NCBI GenBank assembly: GCA_016718655.1
Contig: JADKCV010000009.1
Location: 1-64,000, forward strand
DNA length: 64,000 nt
Source: Flavobacteriales bacterium
Lineage (GTDB): Bacteria; Bacteroidota; Bacteroidia; Flavobacteriales_F; PHOS-HE28
Reading direction: 5' to 3'
In this document: piece by piece, positions 1 through 9,144 of the stretch
Layout: each line of letters begins with the position of its first letter
Numbering within the stretch: position 1 is the first letter of the stretch
Notes under the pieces: model-generated
The model's input: the letters and a program-made list of their open reading frames with translations, nothing else
What the model was told of the DNA's origin: nothing
The model's database searches: none
Program-made: the position numbers and the translations under genes

Positions 1-2435
1 GTTGTTTGCTGAGCACGGCCATGCGCTCGGCGTTCTGCAGTTCCACGGCGCTCATGGGCAGGTCGACCTCGGCGCGTACGGCGCTCACGGCTTCCACGGT
101 GCGCGTCACCATCGGCGCTGTCATCACCACCTCGGCGGGTGCGGCCACGTGGACCTCGGCGGGCTGGGCCAGCTTGCTCTTGTCCACGGTGAACTTGATG
201 GCGTCCGTGGCGGCCTTGGTGCGCAGGTAGTACATGCCGGTCTTCAGGCCCGCCTTCCAGCTGTAGAAGTGCATGCTGGTGAGCTTGCCGAAGTTGGCGT
301 TCTCCATGAAGATGTTGAGGCTCTGGCTCTGGCAGATGTACGCACCACGGTCCGCGGCCATGTCGATGATCACCTTCTGGCTGATCTCCCACGCGGTCTT
401 GTACAGGTCCTTCAGGTTCTGCGGGATCTCGGGGATGTTGGCCACGCTGCCGTTGGCGCTGATGATCTTGTTCTTGAGGTCCTCTCCCCAGAGGCTGAGC
501 TTCACCAGGTCGCGCAGCAGGTACTTGTTCACCACCACGAACTCGCCGCTGAGCACGCGACGGGTGTAGATGTTGCTGGTGTAGGGCTCGAAGCACTCGT
601 TGTTGCCCAGGATCTGGGCGGTGCTGGCCGTGGGCATGGGCGCCAGCAGCAGGCTGTTGCGCACGCCGTGCTGCTTCACCTCCTCACGCAGCACATCCCA
701 CTCCCAGCGGTCGCTGGGCTTCACGCCCCACATGTCGAACTGGAACACGCCCTGGCTGATGGGGCTGCCGGCGTAGGTCTCGTAGGTGCCCTCCTCCTTC
801 GCCAGGTCCTTGCTGGCGGTCATGGCGGCGTAGTAGATGGTCTCGAACACCTCGCGGTTCAGCACCTTCGCCTCCACGCTATCGAACGGATAACGCATCA
901 GGATGAAGGCATCCGCCAGGCCCTGCACGCCGATGCCGATGGGGCGGTGGCGCATGTTGCTGCGACGCGCCTCGGGGATCGGGTAGTAGTTCTGGTCGAT
1001 CACCCGGTTGAGGTTGCGGGTGAGCTCGTAGGTGACCTCGAAGAGCTTGTCGTGATCGAACTTGCCCTTCTCCACGAACTTGGGCAGCGCGATGGAGCCG
1101 AGGTTGCACACGGCCACCTCATCGGGGCTGGTGTACTCGATGATCTCCGTGCAGAGGTTGCTGCTCTTGATGGTGCCCAGGTTCTGCTGGTTGCTCTTGC
1201 CGTTGGCGGCGTCCTTGAAGAGGATGTAGGGTGTGCCGGTCTCGATCTGGCTTTCCAGGATCTTGAACCACAGGTCCTGCGCCTTGATGGTGCTCGCGGC
1301 CCTTGCCAGCGGCCTCGTAGCCCTCGTACAGCTCCTCGAACTTGGCTCCCCAGGTGTCGGCCAGGCCGGGGCACTCGTTGGGGCACATCAGCGTCCAGTC
1401 GCCGCCCTGCTCCACACGCTTCATGAAGAGGTCGGGGATCCACATGGCGTAGAACAGGTCGCGGGCGCGCATCTCTTCCTTGCCGTGGTTCTTCTTCAGC
1501 TCCAGGAAGTCGAACATGTCGGCATGCCATGGCTCCAGGTAGATGGCGAAGCTGCCTTTGCGCTTTCCGCCGCCTTGGTCCACGTAACGGGCCGTGTCGT
1601 TGAACACGCGCAGCATGGGCACGATGCCGTTGCTGGTGCCGTTGGTGCCTTTGATGTAGCTGCCCTTGGCGCGCAGGTTGTGCACGCTTAGGCCGATGCC
1701 GCCGGCGCTCTGGCTGATCTGGGCGCACTGCTTCAGGGTGTCGTAGATGCCGCTGATGCTGTCGTCCTTCAGTTGCAGCAGGAAGCAGCTGCTCATCTGC
1801 GGCTTGGGGGTGCCGGCGTTGAATAGCGTGGGGGTGGCGTGGGTGTACCAGCCTTCGCTGAGGTCGTTGTAGGTGGCCATGGCGGCCTCCAGGTCGTTCT
1901 TGTGGATGCCCACGGCCACACGCATCAGCATGTGCTGCGGACGCTCCACCACCTTGCCGTGCAGGCGCAGGAGGTAGCTGCGCTCCAGGGTCTTGAAGCC
2001 GAAGAAGTCGTAGCTGAAGTCGCGGTCGTAGATGATGGCGCTGTCCAGGGTATCGGCGTTGTCCTGGATGATCTTGTGGACATCGTCGGCGATGAGGCTG
2101 GCGCGCTCACCGGTCTTGGGGTCCACATAGAGGTAGAGGTCCTTCATGGTCTCGGTGAAGGACTTCTTGGTGTTCTTGTGCAGGTTGCTGACGGCGATGC
2201 GGCTGGCCAGCTGGGCGTAGTCCGGGTGTTTCACCGTCATGGTGGCGGCCACCTCGGCGGTGAGGTTGTCCAGCTCGGTGGTGGTGACACCATCGAAGAT
2301 GCCGTCGATGACCTTGAGGGTCACCTGCGTGGCATCCACCATGGGATCCAGTCCGTAGCAGAGTTTCTTCACCCGGGCGGTGATCTTATCGAATTTCACC
2401 GCCTCCCGGCGTCCGTCGCGCTTGATCACATACAT
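1..2435 (-). CDS. nrdA: Ribonucleoside-diphosphate reductase alpha subunit, 3' truncated by window edge and frameshifted
   Basis: Large subunit of class Ia ribonucleotide reductase, which reduces NDPs to dNDPs together with NrdB. The N-terminus (MYVIKRDGRREAVKFDKI) is an ATP-cone allosteric domain. The first redox cysteine is in QMSSCFLL. After a frame change the reading continues with the active-site segment SSNLCTEIIEYTSPDEVAVC, which holds the radical cysteine (NLCTE) and the second redox cysteine (VAVC), and stays open to base 1. The frame shifts near 1294-1302: the sequence reads as if two bases were lost from a CGCG run just before STIKAQDLWF. About 811 codons are present; the C-terminal Cys tail lies outside the window. 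It follows nrdB on the same strand after a 239-bp gap. Identity is certain; whether the frameshift is biological is not. Confidence 0.93.
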
Positions 2436-2620
2436 GCTTTGTCTTGTCTATTAGGGTTGGTGGACCGCTCGGCTCCCGCTCTGCGGTTGGTTGGTTTTCC
2501 TGTCAATGGCAGGACTCCCAAGATGGGGGCCTGCGGGGTGCTTTCGTCCGGTCGTTGGTCGGGTGATCGTCAACCGGGCGATGTGAATTGTGGAAGCGTG
2601 CTGGCTGACCGTTGTCTGGT

Positions 2621-2651
2621 GTCCGATGCAACTCATAGCCCCGCATCGGAC
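2621..2651 (-). repeat. Inverted repeat in the nrdB-nrdA spacer
   Basis: GTCCGATGC (2621-2629) is the exact reverse complement of GCATCGGAC (2643-2651), leaving a 13-nt loop. A third CATCGGAC lies at 2665-2672, at the nrdB stop codon. There is no T-run on either strand, so it is a weak candidate for a terminator. It could instead be a processing site or a protein-binding site between the two reductase genes. Confidence 0.55.
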
Positions 2652-2674
2652 ATGGGACAACCATCATCGGACAC

Positions 2675-3715
2675 TTAGAAATCAGCGTCCAGTGTGAACT
2701 TCGCTTCGTTCTTCTCGCCTTGGGTGAGCACGCCGGCCTTCTGGTATTCGCCCACGCGCTTCTCGAAGAAGTTGGTCTTGCCTTGCAGGGAGATCATCTC
2801 CATGAAGTCGAAGGGGTTGGTGGCGTTGTAGATCTTCTCGTTGCCCAGCTCCACCAGCAGGCGGTCGGCCACGAACTCGATGTACTGCTGCATCAGCTTG
2901 GCGTTCATGCCGATGAGGTTCACGGGCAGCGCGTCGGTCACGAACTCCTTCTCGATCTCCACGGCATCGCGGATGATGGTCTCCACCGTCTTCTTGCTCA
3001 GGCGGTTCAGCAGGTGCTTGGTGTAGAGCAGGCAGGCGAAGTCGCAGTGCAGGCCCTCGTCGCGGCTGATGAGCTCGTTGCTGAAGCTGAGGCCGGGCAT
3101 CAGGCCGCGCTTCTTCAGCCAGAAGATGCTGCAGAAGCTGCCGCTGAAGAAGATGCCCTCCACCGCGGCGAAGGCCACCAGGCGCTCGGCGAAGCTGCCC
3201 TTGCTGATCCACTTCATGGCCCAATCGGCCTTCTTGCTCACACAGGGCACGGTATCGATGGCGTGCAGCAGGCGGTCCTTCTCCATCGGGTCCTTGATCA
3301 GGGTGTCGATGAGCAGGCTGTACGTCTCACTATGGATGTTCTCCATCATGATCTGGAAGCCATAGAAGAAGCGCGCCTCGGGATACTGCACCTCGTGGAG
3401 GAAGTTCTCGGCGAGGTTCTCGTTCACGATACCATCGCTGGCGGCGAAGAAGGCCAGGATGTGTTTGATGAAGTAGCGTTCGTCGTCGTTGAGCTTCTCG
3501 GCCCAATCCACCAGGTCGGCGTGCAGGTCGATCTCCTCGGCGGTCCAGAAGCTGGCCTCATGCTTCTTGTAGAAGTTCCAGATGTCGTGGTGCTGGATGG
3601 GGAAGATGACGAAACGGTCCTTGTTCTCCTTCAGCAAGGGCTCATGCGCATCGGCCGCGTGGGTGGGAAGGAGTTCCTCCATGCTCATCTGGGAAGGCTT
3701 GTTGGGTGTGCTCAT
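2675..3715 (-). CDS. nrdB: Ribonucleoside-diphosphate reductase beta subunit
   Basis: Small (R2) subunit that carries the diiron-tyrosyl radical cofactor and passes the radical to NrdA. About 346 aa, close to the eukaryotic R2 type. AFFAASDGIVNENL carries the first Asp ligand. EARFFYGFQIMMENIHSET carries Glu and His ligands, and the radical tyrosine follows in ETYSLLID. The extreme C-terminus FTLDADF is the classic peptide that docks into the alpha subunit. I chose the ATG at 3715 (MSTPNKPSQ) over an upstream in-frame ATG at 3763 because the extra 16 residues are low complexity. Upstream gene of an nrdB-nrdA operon, the reverse of the enterobacterial order. Confidence 0.95.
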   Translation of the reverse strand: MSTPNKPSQMSMEELLPTHAADAHEPLLKENKDRFVIFPIQHHDIWNFYKKHEASFWTAEEIDLHADLVDWAEKLNDDERYFIKHILAFFAASDGIVNENLAENFLHEVQYPEARFFYGFQIMMENIHSETYSLLIDTLIKDPMEKDRLLHAIDTVPCVSKKADWAMKWISKGSFAERLVAFAAVEGIFFSGSFCSIFWLKKRGLMPGLSFSNELISRDEGLHCDFACLLYTKHLLNRLSKKTVETIIRDAVEIEKEFVTDALPVNLIGMNAKLMQQYIEFVADRLLVELGNEKIYNATNPFDFMEMISLQGKTNFFEKRVGEYQKAGVLTQGEKNEAKFTLDADF

Positions 3716-4245
3716 GGGTACGATCGGGGGAAGAGAGGTACGGTCGGGGAAGGCCCCGTTCAAAAAACTGCCTGACTTTTCGTGGTTCCCGCCGGCGTCG
3801 GACCCGGCCCGTTGCAGGGGTCAGGAGAGCGGCGTCGTCGGGATACAAAATTGGATCGCTGGGAGCCTCCCACAAGGATCGATGCCGTGTAAGTTTCCGG
3901 AGTTTTCAACACGGCCAAGTTCCTCAACAACGACGGGCAATGGATCGAACGGGCACCCGTGCAAGACATTTCTTTTCACGATCCGTTAACAACGCCGGTA
4001 CCGCACGGCTGTAGGGCTTCCGATGGACCGTCCCACTCCACAACAGGCGCCACGGCTGTGATCCACACGGTACCGCATCGTGCTCCGAGCACGGTTGTTC
4101 GCGTTGTGGAACGGATGACCCGCCACAGGGTGCGATCGGCGCACGTATCCGGCACCCCTGCCCGCTGCATGCACCGCGATCAGCGGGCTACCGGAAGGAT
4201 GCACGGACCATGGTCCAGCGAACGGCCGAAGAGGTCGCGCGGCGA
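3716..4245. other. 530-bp non-coding spacer upstream of nrdB
   Basis: I see no convincing gene here: the open frames on both strands have no recognisable motifs. The stretch should hold the nrdB promoter (minus strand), but I find no exact TAnnTTTG box and no obvious NrdR box. CGGTACCGCA occurs twice (3996-4005 and 4068-4077) and CACGGCTGT also occurs twice nearby. These short direct repeats have no known meaning to me. Confidence 0.4.
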
Positions 4246-4899
4246 TCACTGCCCACGCCCGTCCGCCACCCACGCCGTGTGGATCTCCTCCAGCTCGGCA
4301 TACCACTCGGCACCGTACTTGCGCGTCAGCGAGTCCTTCAGGAAGCGGAAGACGGGCACATCCAACTTGGCGCCGCACTCGCAGGCCGGCTTGCAGATGG
4401 GCCAACGGTGATAGTTCAAGCCATCGTGGAACTTGAGCTTCTCGATCCGGATGGGGTACAGGTGGCAGCTGATGGGCTTGCGGAACGGGATGGCGCCGTC
4501 CTTCCACGCGCGCTCCACGCCACAGAGCGCGATGCCCTGCTCATCGAACACGGTGAAGGCACACTCGCCGCGACCCTCCACCAAGGTGGTCACCAGGTCG
4601 CCATCCTCGTCCAGTTCGCTCACACCATGTTCATCGATGGCGCGTTGGCCCTTCTCGGGGATGTAGGGACGGATCTTCGGCCAGAGCTCCTGGAGCAGGG
4701 CCTCCTCCTCCACCTCCAACGGTGCGCCGCTGGAGCCGGCCACACAACAGGCACCCTTGCAGGCGTTGAGGTCGCAGACGAAGCGTCGCTCGAAGAGGTC
4801 TTCGGAGATGAGGGTACCGCGGTGTTCGATCGGGGATGGGGTGGGCCGGGGCGCCCGCCGGGGGCCCCCCACGCGGGTCTTGCGGAGTTGGTAATGCAC
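4246..4899 (-). CDS. DUF3109 family cysteine-cluster protein
   Basis: About 217 aa, matching the DUF3109 family found widely in Bacteroidota; function unknown. Near the N-terminus is FVCDLNACKGACCVAGSSG, the family's cysteine cluster, thought by similarity to YkgJ-type proteins to bind a metal. More cysteines follow in ISCHLYPIR and WPICKPACECGAK. The usual family start is a short MxxI..xxVSEDL; here LISEDLFERRF is preceded by about 25 residues rich in Arg, Pro and Gly encoded by a very GC-rich stretch. The best start I see is GTG at 4899, with GGAGGG ending 5 nt upstream. No ATG is available close to the conserved part. Likely a single-gene transcript. Confidence 0.82.
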   Translation of the reverse strand: MHYQLRKTRVGGPRRAPRPTPSPIEHRGTLISEDLFERRFVCDLNACKGACCVAGSSGAPLEVEEEALLQELWPKIRPYIPEKGQRAIDEHGVSELDEDGDLVTTLVEGRGECAFTVFDEQGIALCGVERAWKDGAIPFRKPISCHLYPIRIEKLKFHDGLNYHRWPICKPACECGAKLDVPVFRFLKDSLTRKYGAEWYAELEEIHTAWVADGRGQ

Positions 4900-5407
4900 C
4901 TCAGCCCTCCACCAGACCACTCTATGCGAAACCAGGCACACACATGCCTGTAGTTTGAATGGTAGCCCAGGGTGCCGGCCATCGGAGAGCGGACGCCGGG
5001 CGGCCACACAAAGCTCACTTGCCGGCCCTCTTCGCGGGCGCCTGCGTCTTCCGACGGAGCAACAAACGGATGGCCTCGGGATGCGGTGTTCCCTCCTCAG
5101 CAACAGGCCAAGTGCGCAGTTCGATGGCGGCGGGCGGGTCGTTGGTAAAGTTGTGAGGCGCCTTCCTCGTGTTGCACAAGGCCGTGAAGGATGCGGCCAC
5201 GGGTCCCAGCAGACCTGCGGAGGTTCGAATGGCCGAGTTCCGGACAGGGATCACCATTGGCCCCAATGGACTTCCATGGACCGCCAGGAACACGGCCTCT
5301 ATCCGGGTCCACGGCGGTCCATTCGCACCATGCCGAACCGAACGTCACGAACTCCGCATCTTTGCCGCCGCGCCGCCGAAGGTTTCCAGGGCGACCGCCA
5401 ACCCATC
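4900..5407. other. 508-bp spacer between DUF3109 and glyS
   Basis: Divergent spacer. A minus-strand open frame, 5015-5293 (92 aa, ending RRKTQAPAKRAGK), overlaps most of it. Its basic tail looks protein-like but I recognise no family and would not call it. A small inverted repeat CAGGCA/TGCCTG lies near 4935-4952. The only promoter-like signal is the CATCTTTG box described separately. Confidence 0.35.
5357..5364 (+). promoter_or_regulatory. Putative -7 box of glyS
   Basis: CATCTTTG differs from the Bacteroidota -7 consensus TAnnTTTG by one base and ends 43 nt before the glyS ATG, a normal leader length. No clear -33 element is visible. Confidence 0.4.
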
Positions 5408-6949
5408 ATGAGCAATCAAGAAGACCGCCTCAAGACCCTGATCGGCCACGCCAAGGAGTATGGCTTCGTGTTCCCCAGCAGCGAGATCTACGACGGCCTC
5501 AGCGCCACGTACGACTACGGCCCCTACGGCGCCGAGCTGAAGGCCAACATCCGCCGCTACTGGTGGGAGGCCATGGTGAAGCTCAACGAGAACATCGTGG
5601 GCATCGACGCGGCCATCTTCATGCACCCCACGGTGTGGAAGGCCAGCGGCCACGTGGACGCCTTCAACGATCCGCTGATCGACAACAAGGACAGCAAGAA
5701 GCGCTACCGCGCGGACGTGCTGCTGGAGGAGCACATCGGCAAGTACGAGCAGAAGATCGCCAAGGAGATCGAAAAGGCGCGCGGCAAGTTCGGCGAGGCC
5801 TTCGATGAAGCGCAGTTCCGCGCCACCAACCCCAACGTGAAGCGCAGCCAGGATCGCATCGACGCGGTGGAAGGGCGCATGAAGGAGGCCCTTAACGCCA
5901 ACGACCTGGAGGCCGTGCGCCAGCTGATCATCGACGAGGAGATCAAGTGCCCCATCAGTGGTACCGCCAACTGGACGGAGGTGCGGCAGTTCAACCTGAT
6001 GTTCGCCACCGAGCTGGGCAGCGTGAGCGGCGAGAGCAGCACCATCTACCTGCGTCCCGAAACGGCACAGGGCATCTTCGTGAACTTCCTCAACGTGCAG
6101 AAGAGCGCGCGGATGAAGATCCCCTTCGGCATCGCGCAGACCGGCAAGGCCTTCCGCAACGAGATCGTGGCGCGGCAGTTCGTGTTCCGCATGCGCGAGT
6201 TCGAGCAGATGGAGATGCAGTTCTTCGTGAAGCCCGGCACCGAGATGGAGTGGTACAACGCCTGGAAGGAGAAGCGCATCGCCTGGCACCGCGCCCTGGG
6301 CCTGCCCACGGACAATTACCGCTTCCACGACCACATCAAACTGGCGCACTACGCCAACGCCGCCTGCGACATCGAGTTCCAGTTCCCCATGGGCTTCAAG
6401 GAGCTCGAGGGCATCCACAGCCGCACCGACTTCGACCTGAGCAGCCACGAGAAACACAGCGGCCGCAAGCTCACCTACTTCGACCCCGAGGCCAACGAGA
6501 GCTACGTGCCCTATGTGGTGGAGACATCCATCGGCCTGGACCGTATGTTCCTCGCCATCCTGAGCGCGGCCTACGACGAGGAGAAGTTGGAAGGTGGTGA
6601 AGAGCGTGTGGTGCTGCGCATCCCGGCGCAACTCGCCCCCGTGAAAGTGGCCGTGCTGCCGCTGATCAAGAAGGACGGTCTGCCGGAGAAGGCCCGCGCC
6701 ATCATGGACCGCCTGAAGCTGGACCACAACTGCCAGTACGACGAGAAGGACAGCATCGGCAAACGCTACCGCCGCCAGGACGCCATCGGCACGCCCTACT
6801 GCATCACCGTGGACCACGAGACCCTGGTCGACAACGCGGTCACCATCCGAGAACGCGATAGCATGAAGCAGGAGCGTGTGCCCATCAGTGAGGTGGAGCG
6901 GATCGTGGGTGAGAAGGTGGATCTGCGGGGGCTGTTGCGGAAGCTGTAG
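5408..6949 (+). CDS. glyS: Glycine--tRNA ligase (dimeric, single-chain type)
   Basis: Charges tRNA-Gly with glycine. 513 aa, the usual length of the alpha2-type enzyme of Bacteroidota. The protein begins MSNQEDRLKTLIGHAKEYGF and continues into YDYGPYGAELKANI, which contributes to the active site. Class II motif 2 is GKAFRNEIVARQFVFRMREF, and motif 3 contains SIGLDRMFLAIL. The C-terminal anticodon-binding domain follows (VAVLPLIKKDGL, then DSIGKRYRRQDAIGTP). The frame is open far upstream, but homology starts at the ATG at 5408. Monocistronic on the plus strand. Confidence 0.96.
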   Translation: MSNQEDRLKTLIGHAKEYGFVFPSSEIYDGLSATYDYGPYGAELKANIRRYWWEAMVKLNENIVGIDAAIFMHPTVWKASGHVDAFNDPLIDNKDSKKRYRADVLLEEHIGKYEQKIAKEIEKARGKFGEAFDEAQFRATNPNVKRSQDRIDAVEGRMKEALNANDLEAVRQLIIDEEIKCPISGTANWTEVRQFNLMFATELGSVSGESSTIYLRPETAQGIFVNFLNVQKSARMKIPFGIAQTGKAFRNEIVARQFVFRMREFEQMEMQFFVKPGTEMEWYNAWKEKRIAWHRALGLPTDNYRFHDHIKLAHYANAACDIEFQFPMGFKELEGIHSRTDFDLSSHEKHSGRKLTYFDPEANESYVPYVVETSIGLDRMFLAILSAAYDEEKLEGGEERVVLRIPAQLAPVKVAVLPLIKKDGLPEKARAIMDRLKLDHNCQYDEKDSIGKRYRRQDAIGTPYCITVDHETLVDNAVTIRERDSMKQERVPISEVERIVGEKVDLRGLLRKL

Positions 6950-7142
6950 CCGCCGCCGTTCGGACGTGTATATCCATAGCCGGTCGTGGTGAAGGCTTTC
7001 CCACGCTCCGACCAAGGACGGTAGGTTCCATTCGACCGTTCATGCCTCGTTCGCAACCGTTCTCCGGTGATCAGCAACACCCAAGGAGGGTGCTGGTTAG
7101 GTTCCCATTGCCTCGCGATGTTGAACCCATAACGACACTCCC

Positions 7143-8939
7143 ATGGATCGTAGTGCTACCCTTCTCCTTACGCTGTTCGGCCTCACCGGTCCCGCCCTGG
7201 TGGCCCAGAACTTCGCCGAACTGAACATCAATGACGTGCGTGCCCGCTTCCACTCCAACGGGCTCATCGGCCCGGACCTGTCCACGGGTGGCCATGCGTT
7301 CTTCGTTCCGGCGGAGGCGAACACCTCACCCCTCTTCAGCAGCGGGCTCTGGCTGGGCGGCTTATCGGAAGACGGTTCATTGAAACTCGCTGCACACCTC
7401 TTCGGCAACCCCGGCGAGAGCGACTTCTTCCCAGGGCCATTGACCACTACAGGAGATGGCTCGATCACCCCGGAGGTTTCCGCCGCCTACGATCAGGTCT
7501 GGACCATCCAGCAAAGTGACGTGGTCGCACATCGCACCTTCACCCTTTGCCAAGGTGATCCCGATTGCATCGAGGCCGCATTCCCCGATGGGTACACCAT
7601 TCCCGCCTCCTTCCTGAGCTGGCCTGCCGAAGGGAATGTGGAGGCTGGTTACGCTGCTTACCTCGCCCCGTTCCTGGACTGGGATGGGGATGGCACATAT
7701 GACCCAAGCAGTGGTGACCACCCCTGTGTGCTGGGCGACCAGGCCTTGTACGCCATCTTCAACGACAAGCTGGGTGCCCATGAGCAGAGCCATGGCTTCC
7801 CCATAGGCCTAGAGGTACACATGATGCCCTTCGCCTACTCCGGTATTCCGGCGCTTGAGCAAACCGTTTTCGTCCATTACCAAGTGATCAACAGGGGATC
7901 CCAGACCCTGGAAAATTTCCACATCGGGCACTTCGCGGACCTGGAAGTGGGCTGCAACGCGGACGATGTGGTGGGAACCGACGTGGGGCGGAACATGGTG
8001 TACGCGGCCAATGGGGATGACAACGACCAGGATTGCGCAGGCGATACGGGGTACGGCACACAGCCCCCGGCATTCGGGATGGTGGTGCTGAAAGGCCCCT
8101 TGTTGGAGCCGGACCTTGAGGATAATACCACATACCCTGTCATTCCCAGCTACAATGGCCATGGTTACGACGATGGCATCATCGACAACGAGCGCCATGG
8201 ACTGAGCAGCTCCTCCTATTTCCTGCGGCAAAGCCCCCTCGCCCAAATGAGCGACCCGGAGAACGCCATTCAGTACTTCAACTACCTCCGGTCGATCTGG
8301 AAGAACAACCGCGAACAGTCCTACGGAGGCACCGGCTACACGGAAGAAAGTCAATATATGCGGTCGTTGTACATGTTCCCTGGAGATAGCGACCCTGCCG
8401 GCGTAGGTACGGACGGGGTGCCCCAAACCAGTTGGTCGAACAGCCTCGACCCGGCCAATGAGGATCCCAGGGTCCTTGCGACCATGGGCCCCGGAACCCT
8501 TCTGCCGGGAGACGAGATGTCCCTGCTCGTAGCGTACGTGTATGCAAGGGCTGAAAGTGGTGGTGCCCTGGCCAGCGTATCGGCGTTGCAGCAGCGCGTG
8601 GACAGCATTCACACCTTCGTGGGCACCATCCCCGGTATGCTCGACCAGAACATGTTCGATTGCAGCATGCTCTCCCTTGGCACGTCGGAGATCACAGCAA
8701 GTAGCATCGACCTCCTTTTGTTCCCAGTTCCGGCCGGGGACCGTATCACGATCCAAAGCGCCGCACTGCGCCCGGGTGATGTGATCCTCGTGTATGACTG
8801 CCGAGGCGCACTTGTCGGCCGGTATGGCGCAACGGGAACCCGGACCACCGTGGAATTATCCGGACTGGCACCCGGCGTCTACTCGGTGCGGACCACAGGG
8901 ACCCCTGGTCAGGCCAGTGCGCGCTTCATCAAGGAATGA
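7143..8939 (+). CDS. Secreted protein with T9SS type A sorting domain
   Basis: 598 aa. The N-terminus (MDRSATLLLTLFGLTGPALVAQ) is a signal peptide. The central part contains LDWDGDGTYDPSSGDHPC, an acidic calcium-binding-like loop, and FVHYQVINRGSQTLENFHIG, a pattern frequent in large exported proteins of Flavobacteriales. The last ~75 residues (LLLFPVPAGDRITIQSA ... LAPGVYSVRT ... ASARFIKE) form a type A sorting domain, so the protein should be exported by the type IX system and anchored or released at the surface. No catalytic motif is visible; function unknown. It stands alone between glyS and a terminator. Confidence 0.85.
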   Translation: MDRSATLLLTLFGLTGPALVAQNFAELNINDVRARFHSNGLIGPDLSTGGHAFFVPAEANTSPLFSSGLWLGGLSEDGSLKLAAHLFGNPGESDFFPGPLTTTGDGSITPEVSAAYDQVWTIQQSDVVAHRTFTLCQGDPDCIEAAFPDGYTIPASFLSWPAEGNVEAGYAAYLAPFLDWDGDGTYDPSSGDHPCVLGDQALYAIFNDKLGAHEQSHGFPIGLEVHMMPFAYSGIPALEQTVFVHYQVINRGSQTLENFHIGHFADLEVGCNADDVVGTDVGRNMVYAANGDDNDQDCAGDTGYGTQPPAFGMVVLKGPLLEPDLEDNTTYPVIPSYNGHGYDDGIIDNERHGLSSSSYFLRQSPLAQMSDPENAIQYFNYLRSIWKNNREQSYGGTGYTEESQYMRSLYMFPGDSDPAGVGTDGVPQTSWSNSLDPANEDPRVLATMGPGTLLPGDEMSLLVAYVYARAESGGALASVSALQQRVDSIHTFVGTIPGMLDQNMFDCSMLSLGTSEITASSIDLLLFPVPAGDRITIQSAALRPGDVILVYDCRGALVGRYGATGTRTTVELSGLAPGVYSVRTTGTPGQASARFIKE

Positions 8940-8951
8940 TCGATGCGCATG

Positions 8952-8991
8952 GGAAAGCCCGATGTGCGATCATTCGCGCATCGGGCTTTCC
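8952..8991 (+). terminator. Rho-independent-like terminator after the T9SS protein
   Basis: GGAAAGCCCGATG (8952-8964) pairs perfectly with CATCGGGCTTTCC (8979-8991). The stem extends inward almost to the loop and is followed by TCTTT. It separates the T9SS protein gene from the tRNA-Leu transcript. Confidence 0.85.
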
Positions 8992-8996
8992 TCTTT

Positions 8997-9004
8997 ACCT
9001 TTGC
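8997..9004 (+). promoter_or_regulatory. -7 promoter box of tRNA-Leu
   Basis: TACCTTTG is an exact match to the Bacteroidota -7 consensus TAnnTTTG, 13 nt before the mature 5' end of the tRNA. Confidence 0.75.
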
Positions 9005-9017
9005 AGCCCCAACACCT

Positions 9018-9099
9018 ACCCAGGTGGCGGAATCGGTAGACGCGCTGGTCTCAAACACCAGTGATGCAAGTCGTGCGGGTTCGAGTCCCGCCCTGGGTA
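9018..9099 (+). tRNA. tRNA-Leu (anticodon CAA)
   Basis: The acceptor stem ACCCAGG (9018-9024) pairs with CCTGGGT (9092-9098). The anticodon stem CTGGT/ACCAG encloses the loop CTCAAAC, giving anticodon CAA. A long variable arm (class II tRNA) and the T arm GCGGG-TTCGAGT-CCCGC follow. CCA is not encoded. The 82-nt length fits tRNA-Leu. Confidence 0.96.
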
Positions 9100-9104
9100 C
9101 ACTG

Positions 9105-9129
9105 GTACGGCCGCACCATGCGGCCGTAC
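9105..9129 (+). terminator. Hairpin terminating the tRNA-Leu transcript
   Basis: GTACGGCCGC (9105-9114) and GCGGCCGTAC (9120-9129) form a perfect 10-bp stem with loop ACCAT. An in-frame ATG at 9118 sits inside this loop, which argues that the downstream deaminase starts at 9145 and not there. Only a weak T stretch follows. Confidence 0.65.
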
Positions 9130-9144
9130 TACTTTCACGCCTCC

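Noticed and set aside
2..1426. Long His/Leu/Gly-rich open frame antisense to nrdA
   Set aside because: Its composition mirrors the opposite strand's codons and nrdA is unmistakable there.
3716..4245. Possible RNase P, tmRNA or SRP RNA in the nrdB upstream spacer
   Set aside because: None of the conserved core sequences of these RNAs is present.
5015..5293. 92-codon minus-strand open frame between DUF3109 and glyS
   Set aside because: No family, no promoter box and no start signal; the basic tail alone is not enough.
5345..7015. 556-codon open frame antisense to glyS
   Set aside because: Shadow of a GC-rich gene; low-complexity Val/Leu/His/Asp translation with no motif.
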